This document shows, piece by piece, positions 24,315-33,660 of a stretch of DNA of 64,000 nucleotides (positions are counted from its first letter, which is position 1; each line of letters starts with the position of its first letter). The notes under the pieces were generated by a model that was not told the DNA's origin, made no database searches, and worked only from the letters and a program-made list of their open reading frames with translations. A program made the position numbers and the translations under genes. This DNA is from Sulfuritalea hydrogenivorans sk43H (GTDB lineage: Bacteria; Pseudomonadota; Gammaproteobacteria; Burkholderiales; Rhodocyclaceae). The stretch is taken from NCBI RefSeq assembly GCF_000828635.1, contig NZ_AP012547.1, forward strand, positions 992,001 to 1,056,000, given 5' to 3'.

Positions 24315-27023
24315 ATGGCCAAGCCGCGAACAGCCTCCAGCCGCACACCAAGGAAGAGTACGAGCAATATCGCCGATCTCAGCAGCGTCGCCCACGCGCT
24401 GGAAGAGTCGGGTGACACGGCGGGTGCAATCAAGCTGTACCGCGACTGGCTAGCAAGAACCGACTCGCCGGATGCGTGGATCGCGCATTTCAACGTGGGC
24501 GTATTGCTCAACGGCGCGAACGATCTGGCGGGAGCGGAGGAGTCATACACCGCTGCCATTGCGCTTAACCCAGGCTATGCGGCGTCGCACGTCAATCTCG
24601 GTCATGCATTGGATCGCCAGGGCAGGGACCTTGATGCCATTGCCGCATGGTCGGAGGCCCTGAAGCTGCTCGATGCCACGCCGAACCCGGATCAGGAGGC
24701 GCTGCGCGTTACGCTCAACAGCCTGGGACGGCGCCTGGAGGCGCTGGAGCGGATTCCCGAGGCGCTGACCATGCTCACCCGCAGTCTGGCGGTACAACCC
24801 GATCAGGAAATCGTTCTGTATCACCTGATCTACCTGCGGCAGCAGCAATGCGAATGGCCGGTGCTGGCGCCCTTGCCGGGTATTTCGGCGGACAACATGC
24901 TCGCCGCCGTTTCGCCGGTGGCGATGCTGGCCATATCCGATGACCCGGCGCTGCAATTGCATGCCGCGGTCAGGCACCGCGAACCGTTGCCGCTGCCCGT
25001 CATGCCGCGCTTCGCGCCTGTTGCCGGCTACTCCCACGGGCGGTTGCGGATCGGCTACCTCTCGTCGAATTTCGGGCGGCATCCGGTGTCCTATCTGACG
25101 GCAGAACTCTATGAATTGCATGATCGGCACCGTGTCGAAGTGTTCGGCTTTTGCGGCAGCCCCGAGGACAATTCGGAGATTCGCCGCCGCGTGTCCGCCG
25201 CAATGGATCACTTCATCCGGATTGACCAAATGTCGGACGAAGACGCCGCGCGTGCAATCTGCGACGCCGAAATCGACATCCTGGTAGATCTGCAGGGACA
25301 CACCGCCGGTGCGCGTCCCAACATCCTCGCCTATCATCCGGCGCCGGTGCAAATAGCCTATCTCGGATTTCCCGGCACCAGCGGCATGCCCGAGATCGAC
25401 TACGTGCTGGCCGACCGATATGTGCTGACAGAGGAATCGGTTCGCCATTTCAGCGAGAAGCCGCTTTACCTTCCCGACTGCTTCCAGGTCAATGACAGGA
25501 AACGAGTCGCCGCGGCGCCACTGGGTCGAGCCGAATACGGATTGCCGGAGGACGCCTTTGTCTTCTGCACCTTCAACAAGAACACCAAGTTCAATCCGGA
25601 GTTTTTCTCCGCCTGGATGCGCATCCTGGCACGTACTCCGAACAGCGTGCTCTGGCTGCTTGCCGCGGATGAGGGGGCACGGGAAAACCTTGTTCGATAT
25701 GCCCTGGCTCAGGGGGTAGGCCGCGAGCGCCTGATTTTCGCCCCTCGCGTACCGATGGCCCGCTACCTCGCACGATTTGCCGTCGCCGACCTGTTTCTCG
25801 ACATTTCACCGTTCAACGGCGGCACCACCGTGGCGGATGCCTTGTGGATGGGACTTCCCGTGCTCACCTGTTCCGGCAGGAGCTTCGCCTCGCGGATGGG
25901 GGGCAGCCTGCTCAATGCCATCGGACTGCCGGAACTGATCACCACCTCACTCGGCGACTACGAGGAACTGGCGGTTGGGCTGGCCGGCGATGCGGCGCGA
26001 CTCGCTCTGATCCGGAGCCGCCTGGCGGCGAACCGGGACACCCATCCGCTGTTCGATACACCGAAGTTCGTGCGCAACCTCGAAGACATATTCCTCCGCA
26101 TTGCGAAAACGGAGTCCGGCCATGAACCTGCCAGTCCGATGAACACCTTCGATGTGCGGCCGTTTGCGGAACGGGAGATAGTCTTTGTCGTGTATGCGCC
26201 GGCCTTTCATCGCACCAGCGGTGGAGTTTATGCACTTCATGCCATGGCTGAAGACATGTACGCCATGGGCTGCAACGTCGGCATGCTGGCGGGAGCGGGC
26301 ATGCCGGGGGCGAGGGTTCCGCTCGTCAGTCTGGAGTACCTGGAGACCATGCGGGCGGCGGGGATGACGATCGTGGCGATTTACCCTGAAATCGTTACTG
26401 GAAACGTGCTCAAGGCCGATTACGCGGTATGGTGGCTGCTCAACTATCCGGGACATATCAAGGGCAACTGGGACGGCAGTTTCGACTGGGCGGATCGCGT
26501 TATTGGTTTCGGGCCGGAGCTGGGGCGCAGTGGGCGATGCGACTCGACGCTCACCTATCCCCTGTACGACCCGGATTTCTTTTTTCCGAACGACGCGATC
26601 CCGAAAACGGAAGTCACCTACTATGTGAATAGGATATTCAGCGTTGCCGAAACAATTCAGGCCCCGGTGAATCCCACCTGCGTCCTGAACCCGGCTGACA
26701 ATCTCAGCTACAGGCAACTACGCGATGTCCTGTGGCGGTCGAAGGTCGTGATTTCCAATGAATGGTCGGGAACCCTCGTCATGGCCAGACTCTGCGGTGC
26801 TCCCGTGATTTACCTTCCGTCCCCCCTGTTGTCCCCCGAGGTCCAGAACACGGTGGAGCATCGGCTTGGCGCTGCCTGGGGCTATTCCGAACGGAATGTC
26901 GAACTGGCCCGTCAATCGCTCGGGGCCTTGAAAGCGATTCATCAAGAAAGGAAGGCGACATGGTTGCCAAGCCTGGCCAGGGAGGTTCGAACATGGATTC
27001 AGGGCGCGAAGTGCAAGCCGTAG
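24315..27023 (+). CDS. TPR protein O-GlcNAc transferase-like glycosyltransferase (GT41) with extra C-terminal glycosyltransferase-like domain
   Basis: About 902 residues from the ATG at 24315; an in-frame ATG at 24237 would add 26. TPR-like helices fill about 20-190. The GT41 (SPINDLY/OGT) catalytic region spans about 240-610, with RIGYLSSNFGRHPVSYLTAE, APVQIAYLGFPGTSGMP, DRYVLTEESVRHF and FNGGTTVADALWMGLPVLT then GRSFASRMGGSLLNAIGL. A further 280 residues from about 620 (EIVFVVYAPAFHRTSGGVYA and so on) resemble a GT4/GT1-type fold, making this an unusual two-enzyme fusion. Bacterial TPR-GT41 proteins often glycosylate flagellins or adhesins on Ser/Thr. It heads the ten-gene sugar locus. Confidence 0.87.
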   Translation: MAKPRTASSRTPRKSTSNIADLSSVAHALEESGDTAGAIKLYRDWLARTDSPDAWIAHFNVGVLLNGANDLAGAEESYTAAIALNPGYAASHVNLGHALDRQGRDLDAIAAWSEALKLLDATPNPDQEALRVTLNSLGRRLEALERIPEALTMLTRSLAVQPDQEIVLYHLIYLRQQQCEWPVLAPLPGISADNMLAAVSPVAMLAISDDPALQLHAAVRHREPLPLPVMPRFAPVAGYSHGRLRIGYLSSNFGRHPVSYLTAELYELHDRHRVEVFGFCGSPEDNSEIRRRVSAAMDHFIRIDQMSDEDAARAICDAEIDILVDLQGHTAGARPNILAYHPAPVQIAYLGFPGTSGMPEIDYVLADRYVLTEESVRHFSEKPLYLPDCFQVNDRKRVAAAPLGRAEYGLPEDAFVFCTFNKNTKFNPEFFSAWMRILARTPNSVLWLLAADEGARENLVRYALAQGVGRERLIFAPRVPMARYLARFAVADLFLDISPFNGGTTVADALWMGLPVLTCSGRSFASRMGGSLLNAIGLPELITTSLGDYEELAVGLAGDAARLALIRSRLAANRDTHPLFDTPKFVRNLEDIFLRIAKTESGHEPASPMNTFDVRPFAEREIVFVVYAPAFHRTSGGVYALHAMAEDMYAMGCNVGMLAGAGMPGARVPLVSLEYLETMRAAGMTIVAIYPEIVTGNVLKADYAVWWLLNYPGHIKGNWDGSFDWADRVIGFGPELGRSGRCDSTLTYPLYDPDFFFPNDAIPKTEVTYYVNRIFSVAETIQAPVNPTCVLNPADNLSYRQLRDVLWRSKVVISNEWSGTLVMARLCGAPVIYLPSPLLSPEVQNTVEHRLGAAWGYSERNVELARQSLGALKAIHQERKATWLPSLAREVRTWIQGAKCKP

Positions 27024-27075
27024 TTTGGACAAGGGCTTTCCGGTATTCCGGCGTCCGCGACGTGAAAGGTCAAGC

Positions 27076-27858
27076 ATGAAGGTGGTCCAACTGGGCAGAA
27101 ACGATCTGTACGTTGTCCTGTCCATGACTTATAAGGCCATGGCGATCGCGCCGAAAGTCATCGAGCTTGGTGTGTTGCGCGGAGACAATGCGCTGGTGTT
27201 GCATCGAACTTTGTCACCAAGCCTCATGGTGCTGATCGATGCCTGGAGCGCGGAAGCGGCCACGCAAGGATACTGTCCGTTTGACGAGCTCCCCGCCTGG
27301 GTGAATCCGGTTGATACCTATGACTACTATTTCGGCGGATCCGTTCGGGAGCAGCGAACCTACGATGTGATCCACGATGAATGCGTGTCGAAGCTCGAGG
27401 GACTTGCCAATGTCGTTTTTCTGAGATACGCAACCATAGAGGCTTTGGCGCATATCAAGCCGAGAACCGGCGAGGATCACTTCGATCTTGTGTATGTCGA
27501 TGCCAACCATCAATATGAGTATGTCCTGCGGGATTTGATGCGCTATCAGGAAATCGTCGCAGAAAACGGCTGCATCATGCTTAACGATTGCTGCCACAGC
27601 AGCGCCGGAACCTTGCAGAACCTGGGCGTTCTCGAAGCCGTATCGAGCTTTCTGAAGCGCTCCGATTTTCGCCCGGTCGCATTGACAAATACCGATTGGT
27701 CGGATTTGATTCTCGTTCGAAAGGGATCCGCCATAGGACAACTGCTGGATTACACCATTGCGAATTCGGACATTGCCTATGTCGAAATCCCGGATCAACT
27801 TCTGCCCGCCGGAAGAATTATCGATGGCAAGCAACGAAAGAACATTTCCTTCGCGTAA
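27076..27858 (+). CDS. Class I SAM-dependent methyltransferase (Methyltransf_24-like)
   Basis: 260 residues from the ATG at 27076 (RBS AAAGGT); a TTG-started extension to 27025 looks non-coding. The fold pattern is visible: KVIELGVLRGDNALVLHR (motif I, E-L-G-x-x-x-G), LMVLIDAWS (motif II) and FDLVYVDANHQYEYVLRDLM, the signature of sugar and rhamnosyl O-methyltransferases. It probably methylates a sugar hydroxyl of the glycan built by this locus. Base composition is visibly lower in GC than the housekeeping genes around 9-15 kb. Confidence 0.8.
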   Translation: MKVVQLGRNDLYVVLSMTYKAMAIAPKVIELGVLRGDNALVLHRTLSPSLMVLIDAWSAEAATQGYCPFDELPAWVNPVDTYDYYFGGSVREQRTYDVIHDECVSKLEGLANVVFLRYATIEALAHIKPRTGEDHFDLVYVDANHQYEYVLRDLMRYQEIVAENGCIMLNDCCHSSAGTLQNLGVLEAVSSFLKRSDFRPVALTNTDWSDLILVRKGSAIGQLLDYTIANSDIAYVEIPDQLLPAGRIIDGKQRKNISFA

Positions 27859-27908
27859 CCGATGAAACAGGACTGATCAATGGGGGCGGCCTTCGGCGGA
27901 ATCTGCAC

Positions 27909-28835
27909 ATGAAATGGACAAAACTCGGCCAGGTATTTTGCGCCTCCGGCCAGAACGAGTCGATGGTGGCGGGCGGCCGAACTCCCGTACCGCTGCATCT
28001 CTTCGGGGATGTCTATCGCATCTATTTCGCCGCCTACGACGGGCTGGGACGCGGTCGCATTTTTTCACTCGAACTGGACCTGAAAACCCCCGGCCAGATT
28101 GGTAACCTGATAACCGCCCCGATCATCGACATTGGAGCAACCGGATTCTTCGACGACAACGGCATCATTCCATCCGACGTAGTGCGGGTCGACGGGAACA
28201 TCTATCTTTACACCATCGGTTTCAGCCTCAAGAATCGCCTGATGTTCGACGCCGCCACGGGGCTTGCCATTTCCCGCGATGATGGCCTTAGCTTCTCCAG
28301 ACTGAACGGACCTGTGCTCGACCGGGGCGTCGATGATCCCTGTTTTGCCGCCTCTCCCGCGGTAATGCTGGAGAATGGCAGTTGGCGCATGTGGTACGTA
28401 TCCTGCGATCACTGGACGCCGCGGCCGGAGGGCTTCCGCCATTATTACAATATCAAGCATCGTCGTTCCGTGGATGGCATCTACTGGGAACCCAGGGCCA
28501 CCGTCTGCATCGACTACGCCAACGAACACGAATATGCCATTTCGCGCCCCTCCGTCATCAGGGGGGCAGACGGAACGTATCGCATGTGGTATTCATTCAG
28601 GGCGCAACCTGGAATAGAGACCTATCGGATAGGCTATGCCGAGTCGGCCGACGGCCTTGACTGGGTTCGCATGGACGACCAAGCGGGCATCGATGTCTCG
28701 GACAGCGGATGGGATTCGGACATGATCTGCTACCCCAGGGTTTTTTCCCATGAAGGGCGCCTTTATATGCTCTACAACGGCAACGGTTACGGAAAAACCG
28801 GTTTCGGTCTGGCGGTGATGGAGGCGGAGGAATGA
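27909..28835 (+). CDS. Five-bladed beta-propeller glycosidase-like protein
   Basis: 308 residues, cytoplasmic (no signal peptide), rich in Trp, Tyr and Asp. Repeated blade motifs are YRIYFAAYDGLGRGRI, IYLYTIGFSLKNRLMF, WRMWYVSCDHW, YRMWYSFRAQPG and LYMLYNGNGYGKTGFG, each ending in a Y-x-x-Y/W-Y type strand as in GH43, GH32 and GH130 proteins. The absence of a signal peptide and its place in a biosynthetic locus suggest that it acts on a sugar nucleotide or glycan intermediate, or has lost hydrolase activity. Its stop overlaps the next start by four bases. Confidence 0.7.
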   Translation: MKWTKLGQVFCASGQNESMVAGGRTPVPLHLFGDVYRIYFAAYDGLGRGRIFSLELDLKTPGQIGNLITAPIIDIGATGFFDDNGIIPSDVVRVDGNIYLYTIGFSLKNRLMFDAATGLAISRDDGLSFSRLNGPVLDRGVDDPCFAASPAVMLENGSWRMWYVSCDHWTPRPEGFRHYYNIKHRRSVDGIYWEPRATVCIDYANEHEYAISRPSVIRGADGTYRMWYSFRAQPGIETYRIGYAESADGLDWVRMDDQAGIDVSDSGWDSDMICYPRVFSHEGRLYMLYNGNGYGKTGFGLAVMEAEE

Positions 28836-29503
28836 CGAAGGTAATTCTGGCGGGCAACGCAATAACGGCCGACATCCTTTACTCCTATCTGCGGGCCGAC
28901 AGCCGCTATGAAGTAGTGGGGCTTACGGTGGATGACGAATTCATCGACCAGGGAAGCGTGGATGGCTTTGCTGCCGTAGGCTTGTCCCAGGTAAAAGAAC
29001 GTTTCGCGCCACAGACCTGCCGTGTCGTTATGGCGGTCGGCTACAACGATCTCAACCGGGTCCGCGAGTCGCTTTTCCTGCGGCTCAAGGCAATGGGATA
29101 TGCGGTGGAGACCTACGTTCATCCCGCTGCGCAAGTGTGTTCGAGTCATGCACTGGGGGAAGGTTGCGTGGTATTGCCATCTGCCGTCATCGAACCCCAT
29201 GCACGCGTTGGCGCCAACAGCATGGTATGGAGCAACGTGACCCTGGCCCATCACAGCAGCATCGCGGAGCACTGCTGGATTGCGGCGGGAACCGTCATTT
29301 CGGGCCAGGCCAGCGTATTGCGCAACAGTTTCATCGGCGTGAATGCCACGGTGGTGAACGAAGTGACGGTGGGCGAGTACAACATCGTCGGTGCCGGCGC
29401 CCTGATCACCAAGGACACCAAGCCCCACACCGTGCATCTAGCACGCTCCGCCGAGCCGTTTCGCTACTCGTCGGATGACTATGTGAAGTATTTTGGAATC
29501 TGA
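28832..29503 (+). CDS. PglD-like sugar O/N-acyltransferase (left-handed beta helix)
   Basis: 223 residues. An N-terminal Rossmann-like part (KVILAGNAITADILYSYLRA, YEVVGLTVDDEF) is followed by hexapeptide repeats from about residue 95 (VHPAAQVCSSHALGEGCVVL, AVIEPHARVGANSMVW, AEHCWIAAGTVISGQ). The catalytic His of the family is likely in LAHHSSIAE. PglD acetylates the 4-amino group of UDP-4-amino sugars; NeuD and VioB-type proteins are related. It fits with the DegT aminotransferase at 33661. Overlaps the gene before it (ATGA). Confidence 0.85.
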   Translation: MTKVILAGNAITADILYSYLRADSRYEVVGLTVDDEFIDQGSVDGFAAVGLSQVKERFAPQTCRVVMAVGYNDLNRVRESLFLRLKAMGYAVETYVHPAAQVCSSHALGEGCVVLPSAVIEPHARVGANSMVWSNVTLAHHSSIAEHCWIAAGTVISGQASVLRNSFIGVNATVVNEVTVGEYNIVGAGALITKDTKPHTVHLARSAEPFRYSSDDYVKYFGI

Positions 29504-29504
29504 C

Positions 29505-29744
29505 ATGAACAAACGATTGACAGCTCTGTTGGCCGACGTGTTTCGTTTGCGCGAATCCGAGATTCATCCGGACCTGAAAAAGGCCGACGTGGGAAGTTGG
29601 GACTCACTGAAACAGATGGACCTGGTGATGTCCCTGGAAGGCGAATACGGGATCGTGCTGATGATCCCCGACATCGTTCGCATGGTGTCCGTCGCCGGTA
29701 TCGTCGCCGTGCTGAAGGAGAAGGGAGTCGATCTTGCGGATTGA
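29505..29744 (+). CDS. Acyl/peptidyl carrier protein
   Basis: 79 residues from the ATG at 29505. The phosphopantetheine site is Ser in WDSLKQMDLVM (D-S-L motif), followed by the typical LEGEYGI helix. A single carrier protein beside a stand-alone adenylation enzyme (31346) implies that an activated amino acid or related acid is loaded on this Ser and then passed on. No phosphopantetheinyl transferase is in the window. The stop lies 10 bp inside the next gene. Confidence 0.9.
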   Translation: MNKRLTALLADVFRLRESEIHPDLKKADVGSWDSLKQMDLVMSLEGEYGIVLMIPDIVRMVSVAGIVAVLKEKGVDLAD

Positions 29745-30474
29745 CGGCGCCGTCGCCCTGGTGACGGGAGGCGCCCGGGGACTGGGCTTGGCAATCGCCA
29801 GCCATTTGCAATCCCTCGGCGCCACCGTGATCGCCGCCGACCTGGATCAGGATGCGCTGAGCCAATTGCCCGCATCCCTGACAGGGCGCATTCTGGACGT
29901 CACCTCTCCCGCCGATGCCAGGGCGGTCATCGCCGAAATCATCGAGCGCCACGGCCGCATCGACATCCTGGTGAACAACGCCGGCGTGATTTACAACGAA
30001 CCCTTCGTCAACATCATGAATCCCGACGGCATCATGCACGACTACGGCCGCTTCCGCGCTTCGCTGAACGTCAATCTGGATTCGGTGTTCATCATGACGT
30101 CAGCGGTCGTCGAGCAGATGGTCACGCGACGCGGCAAGGGCGTGATTGTCAATATCAGTTCCATCTGTGCCTGCGGCAACGAGGGCCAGACGGCGTATTC
30201 CGCGGCCAAGGCGGCGGTCAATGCGATGACCGTCACCTGGTCCAGGGAACTGGGGCGCTGGGGCATACGCTGCAATGCCGTGGCGCCCGGCTTCATCGAC
30301 ACCGACTCTACCCGTCGGGCCCTGAGCGAGCCGATACTGAAGCATATTCAGGCCAGTACCCCTCTGCGCCGCCTCGGCGAAGCCGGTGAGGTGGCGCAGG
30401 CGGTGGCGGCCGTCATTGAAAACGATTTCATCAACGGCGCGGTCTTGGCCGTCAATGGCGGACTCGCGATCTGA
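29734..30474 (+). CDS. Short-chain dehydrogenase/reductase (FabG-like)
   Basis: 246 residues, starting at a TTG at 29734; GAAGGAGAAGGGAG lies just upstream and no ATG is available before residue 90. The NAD(P) motif is VTGGARGLGLAIA (residues about 9-21); NNAG, the catalytic Ser in ISSICACG and Y-S-A-A-K are all present. The usual reading is reduction of a carrier-bound beta-keto group or oxidation of a sugar hydroxyl. Between carrier and formyltransferase genes, either would fit. Ends overlapping the next ATG. Confidence 0.88.
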   Translation: MRIDGAVALVTGGARGLGLAIASHLQSLGATVIAADLDQDALSQLPASLTGRILDVTSPADARAVIAEIIERHGRIDILVNNAGVIYNEPFVNIMNPDGIMHDYGRFRASLNVNLDSVFIMTSAVVEQMVTRRGKGVIVNISSICACGNEGQTAYSAAKAAVNAMTVTWSRELGRWGIRCNAVAPGFIDTDSTRRALSEPILKHIQASTPLRRLGEAGEVAQAVAAVIENDFINGAVLAVNGGLAI

Positions 30475-31349
30475 TGGGCAGTCGTTTTGTTTTCGTCGGC
30501 AACAGGCGATTTGTCCTGGAGCAGATGATCCTTGAGGGCCTGGACCTGACTGCCGTGTTCGTGGTCGGCGGCACGCATCTGGAGCGCGACCTGAACAACG
30601 GCCTGCTGCCGAAAGTGACCAACTGGATCGTCGTCGGCAGCAAGGCGGAACTCCTGAGTCAGCTTGAGAAAAATCGATTCGATGTATTGGTCTCCAATGG
30701 CTGCCCTTACATCCTGCCCATATCCGACCTGCCTGCGGCCCGTTACGTCAATATACATCCATCATTTCTTCCAGACCTGCGCGGGGCCGATCCCACCATA
30801 GGCGCGATACTGCTCGAACGGGACACCGGCGCCACGTGCCATGTCATGGATGCGGGGATCGACACCGGCCCCATAATTTCGCAAGTCCGCATCCCCTACA
30901 GCGACGACCTGGACGCAACGACGCTTTACCAACTGAGCTTCATCGCCGAGAAACGGGTCTTCTCCCGGTCCCTGGCCCGGGATTTTCAACCGGCGGCGGA
31001 TCAGGAGGAGGTTCCGGGCCTGATTTACTACAGCCGGAAGGGGGGCGACCGGGTGATCACCTTCACCGAACCGAACGATCTGATCCTGCGAAAAATCCGG
31101 GCGTTCAACAACAGGTCGCAAGGCTGCGAATTCGTCGCGAGTGGCGGCCGGTTCCGGGTGTTCTCGGCGCGACTCATGCACAACCCGTTTCTTGCCGAAA
31201 TCGTGACGGATTTCCCGGCGCTGACCGTGGCCTTGATCTATGAGAATTCCATAGCCTTCCACAAGGACGGCCAGGTCATGCGCTTTGATAGCGTTCAGCC
31301 TGACGGAAATGGCGCAATGGCCATCGGCGACCGGCTGCTTTCGGCATGA
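30474..31349 (+). CDS. Formyltransferase-like enzyme (sugar N-formyltransferase family)
   Basis: 291 residues. The formyl-THF-dependent catalytic core is present: Asn in SNGCPYILP, HPSFLPDLRGADPT and the Asp in MDAGIDTGPI, matching the N-H-D triad. Related enzymes (ArnA N-domain, VioF, WlaRD) formylate the 4-amino group of nucleotide-linked amino sugars. With a DegT aminotransferase in the same operon, the simplest reading is N-formylation of a 4-amino-4,6-dideoxyhexose. The C-terminal 90 residues differ from Fmt. Start and stop overlap both neighbours, indicating tight coupling. Confidence 0.82.
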   Translation: MGSRFVFVGNRRFVLEQMILEGLDLTAVFVVGGTHLERDLNNGLLPKVTNWIVVGSKAELLSQLEKNRFDVLVSNGCPYILPISDLPAARYVNIHPSFLPDLRGADPTIGAILLERDTGATCHVMDAGIDTGPIISQVRIPYSDDLDATTLYQLSFIAEKRVFSRSLARDFQPAADQEEVPGLIYYSRKGGDRVITFTEPNDLILRKIRAFNNRSQGCEFVASGGRFRVFSARLMHNPFLAEIVTDFPALTVALIYENSIAFHKDGQVMRFDSVQPDGNGAMAIGDRLLSA

Positions 31350-32899
31350 AGGCCTATGCCTACAATTTGTCCCAGCGCTTTGCCGAGGTCTGCGGCGGCG
31401 ACGGCAGTCGCCCGGCGCTGCGGTATCCCGAGCGCACCGTCAGCTTCGGCGAACTGGCCGGCATGGTTGAACGTCTGGCCCGGCACATCCTGAATCACGG
31501 ATGCCAGCGCGGCGACGTCATCGCCATCGGCCACACCAAGCGCCCCTTGTCCTTCGCCCTGATGCTCGCCGCCCTCAGGCTGGGGGTGGCCTATGTCAAT
31601 ATCGACGTGGCGTCGCCGACGGCGCGCACGGCCAGGATTCTGCGCACCAGCGGCGCCACGCTGCTGTTTTTCGACGATCCGGCCCATTGGGACGCCATGG
31701 CGGAACTGGCCGCTTCCCACGCCTGCCCGCTGCTCCATCTCGACGAGTCGCAATTGCCGGAGATTTCCGCCGCCGAGCGGGAAGAGCACTCCCGATTGTC
31801 GTCCCGGGTGGACGGCGCCTGCATCGCCTACATCATGTTCACTTCGGGTTCCACCGGCGTCCCGAAAGGCGTGGCGGTCACCCATCAGAACGTATTGCAC
31901 TTCATCGCCTGGGGCCAGCGGCAGTTCGAGGTCTCGGAGAAGGACAACTTCGCCAACCTGAGTCCGATGTACTTCGACAATTCGGTTTTCGATTTCTATG
32001 TCGGACTGTTTTCGGGGGCATCCCTCAGCCCGGTTTCCCGTGAGTTGCTGTCCGACCCCTACGCGTTGGCGGCCCACGTCGGGAACATGGCGTGCACCGT
32101 GTGGTTTTCCGTGCCGTCCCTGCTCATGTACCTGATGACCATGAAAGCCTTGACCGCGGCGGGACTGCCTTCGCTGCGGGCCATCGTTTTTGGTGGCGAG
32201 GGCTATCCCAAGGTGGAGCTGAAAAAACTTCACGACCTGTTTTCAAGGCAGGCGCAACTGGTCAACGTCTACGGCCCCACCGAATGCACGTGCATTTGCA
32301 GCGCACATCGCCTGGGCGATGCAGACTTCGACGATCTGGAGGGGCTGCCCACCCTGGGCCATCTGAATCCCAACTTCGATTACCGCATCGTTGACGAAGA
32401 AGACCGGGACACGGCGAGCGGCGAGCTGTGCCTGATCGGACCGAATGTGGCAGCGGGCTATTTCAACGATCCGGAACGAACCGCCGCCGCCTTCCATACC
32501 CTCACCGACGCCCGCCGCTACATGAAGCGAATGTATCGCACCGGCGACCTGGTGCGTGAAGAGGGCGGCCGCCTGTATTTCATGGGCCGCAAGGACAATC
32601 AGATAAAGCACATGGGCTATCGCATCGAACTGGAGGAAATTGAACAGGCCCTGATGCGGCAGCCCGCGATACATCAGGCCGCCGTAATGTATCAACGTGG
32701 CCATGCGGCCTACGGCAAGTTGATCGGCTTCGTCGCCAGCACCGAACAATTGGACGACCGGGAGGTATTGACGGAATTGGCCGGGCTGCTGCCGGATTAC
32801 ATGGTGCCGGCCCGGCTGTTCGTCCTCTCCGAATTGCCGAAGAATCCGAATGGCAAGGTGGATCGCCAGCGGTTGAAAGACCTGCTGGCGCAGCAGTGA
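31346..32899 (+). CDS. Stand-alone amino-acid adenylation enzyme (DltA-like A domain)
   Basis: 517 residues. Adenylation motifs in order: A3 IMFTSGSTGVPKGVAVTHQN; A4 SPMYFDNSVFDFYVGLFSGA with the Asp that holds an alpha-amino group; A5 NVYGPTECTC; A7 YRTGDLVREEG; A8 GRKDNQIKHMGYRIELEEIE; A10 NPNGKVDRQ with the catalytic Lys. Layout and length match DltA, which activates D-alanine, so the substrate is probably a small amino acid. No condensation or thioesterase domain is attached. It would load the carrier encoded at 29505. Start overlaps the formyltransferase stop (ATGA). Confidence 0.88.
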   Translation: MKAYAYNLSQRFAEVCGGDGSRPALRYPERTVSFGELAGMVERLARHILNHGCQRGDVIAIGHTKRPLSFALMLAALRLGVAYVNIDVASPTARTARILRTSGATLLFFDDPAHWDAMAELAASHACPLLHLDESQLPEISAAEREEHSRLSSRVDGACIAYIMFTSGSTGVPKGVAVTHQNVLHFIAWGQRQFEVSEKDNFANLSPMYFDNSVFDFYVGLFSGASLSPVSRELLSDPYALAAHVGNMACTVWFSVPSLLMYLMTMKALTAAGLPSLRAIVFGGEGYPKVELKKLHDLFSRQAQLVNVYGPTECTCICSAHRLGDADFDDLEGLPTLGHLNPNFDYRIVDEEDRDTASGELCLIGPNVAAGYFNDPERTAAAFHTLTDARRYMKRMYRTGDLVREEGGRLYFMGRKDNQIKHMGYRIELEEIEQALMRQPAIHQAAVMYQRGHAAYGKLIGFVASTEQLDDREVLTELAGLLPDYMVPARLFVLSELPKNPNGKVDRQRLKDLLAQQ

Positions 32900-32918
32900 C
32901 TATGCCGGGCAGCTTGCC

Positions 32919-33650
32919 GTGAGGGTCGGCATCATCCAGTCCTGCTACGTGCCCTGGCGGGGCTTTTTCGACTTCATCGCCAGCGTGGACAAGTTCGTGT
33001 TCCTCGACGACGTGCAGTACACGCGTCGCGACTGGCGCACCCGGAATCAGCTGAAGACACCGAACGGCCTGGTATGGATTTCCGTCCCGGTCAGATATGG
33101 CGCCCGTGGCACGCAGGCCATCGACCAGACCGAGGTGATCTACTCGGCCACGGATGACTGGCGGGAGCGGCACTTGAACATGTTTCGCCAGCATTATTCC
33201 AGGGCGCCCTCCTACGCGGCCGCCAGAAGCATCCTGGAAAACGCCTTCGCGTTCCAGGACCGCAGCATCAGCGAGCTGAACATTCGCCTCGTGCGCTCGG
33301 TCTGCGCAAGCCTCGGCATCCGCACCGAACTCCTGTCGTCCCGCGACTTGCGCGCCGAGGGCGCAAAAACCGATCGCCTGATCGACATCCTGCGCAAGGT
33401 CGGCGCCTCCCGCTATCTGTCGGGCGCCAGCGCCGACGCCTATCTCGACAAGCATGCCTTCGCCGCCAGCGGCATCGCGCTGGAATACAAGACCTACGAC
33501 TATCCGCCGTATCCGCAGTTGTGGGGCGAGTTCATCGGCGGTGTCAGCGTGCTCGACCTGATTGCCAACTGCGGGCCGGCCAGCGCGGATTTTCTTCGCA
33601 GCCGCAGCCCCGACCGGGTCATCGTTCCGGCGCCGCATCCGCCAACCTGA
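32919..33650 (+). CDS. WbqC-family protein
   Basis: 243 residues from a GTG. The WbqC signature opens the protein: VGIIQSCYVPWRGFFDFIAS, then DKFVFLDDVQYTRRDWRTRN and WISVPV. WbqC proteins occur in O-antigen and flagellar glycosylation loci beside DegT, carrier and adenylation genes; several have been suggested to attach acyl or aminoacyl groups to amino sugars, though no firm mechanism is known to me. In this operon it is a good candidate for the enzyme that moves the activated residue from the carrier to the sugar amine. Confidence 0.88.
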   Translation: MRVGIIQSCYVPWRGFFDFIASVDKFVFLDDVQYTRRDWRTRNQLKTPNGLVWISVPVRYGARGTQAIDQTEVIYSATDDWRERHLNMFRQHYSRAPSYAAARSILENAFAFQDRSISELNIRLVRSVCASLGIRTELLSSRDLRAEGAKTDRLIDILRKVGASRYLSGASADAYLDKHAFAASGIALEYKTYDYPPYPQLWGEFIGGVSVLDLIANCGPASADFLRSRSPDRVIVPAPHPPT

Positions 33651-33660
33651 GGTGAAGTCC

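Noticed and set aside
24405-24423. Partial match to the dispersed repeat in the TPR-GT41 gene (AGTCGG then GTGACACGGCG)
   Set aside because: Five bases of the core are missing, so it may be chance in a high-GC coding region; not counted as a copy.
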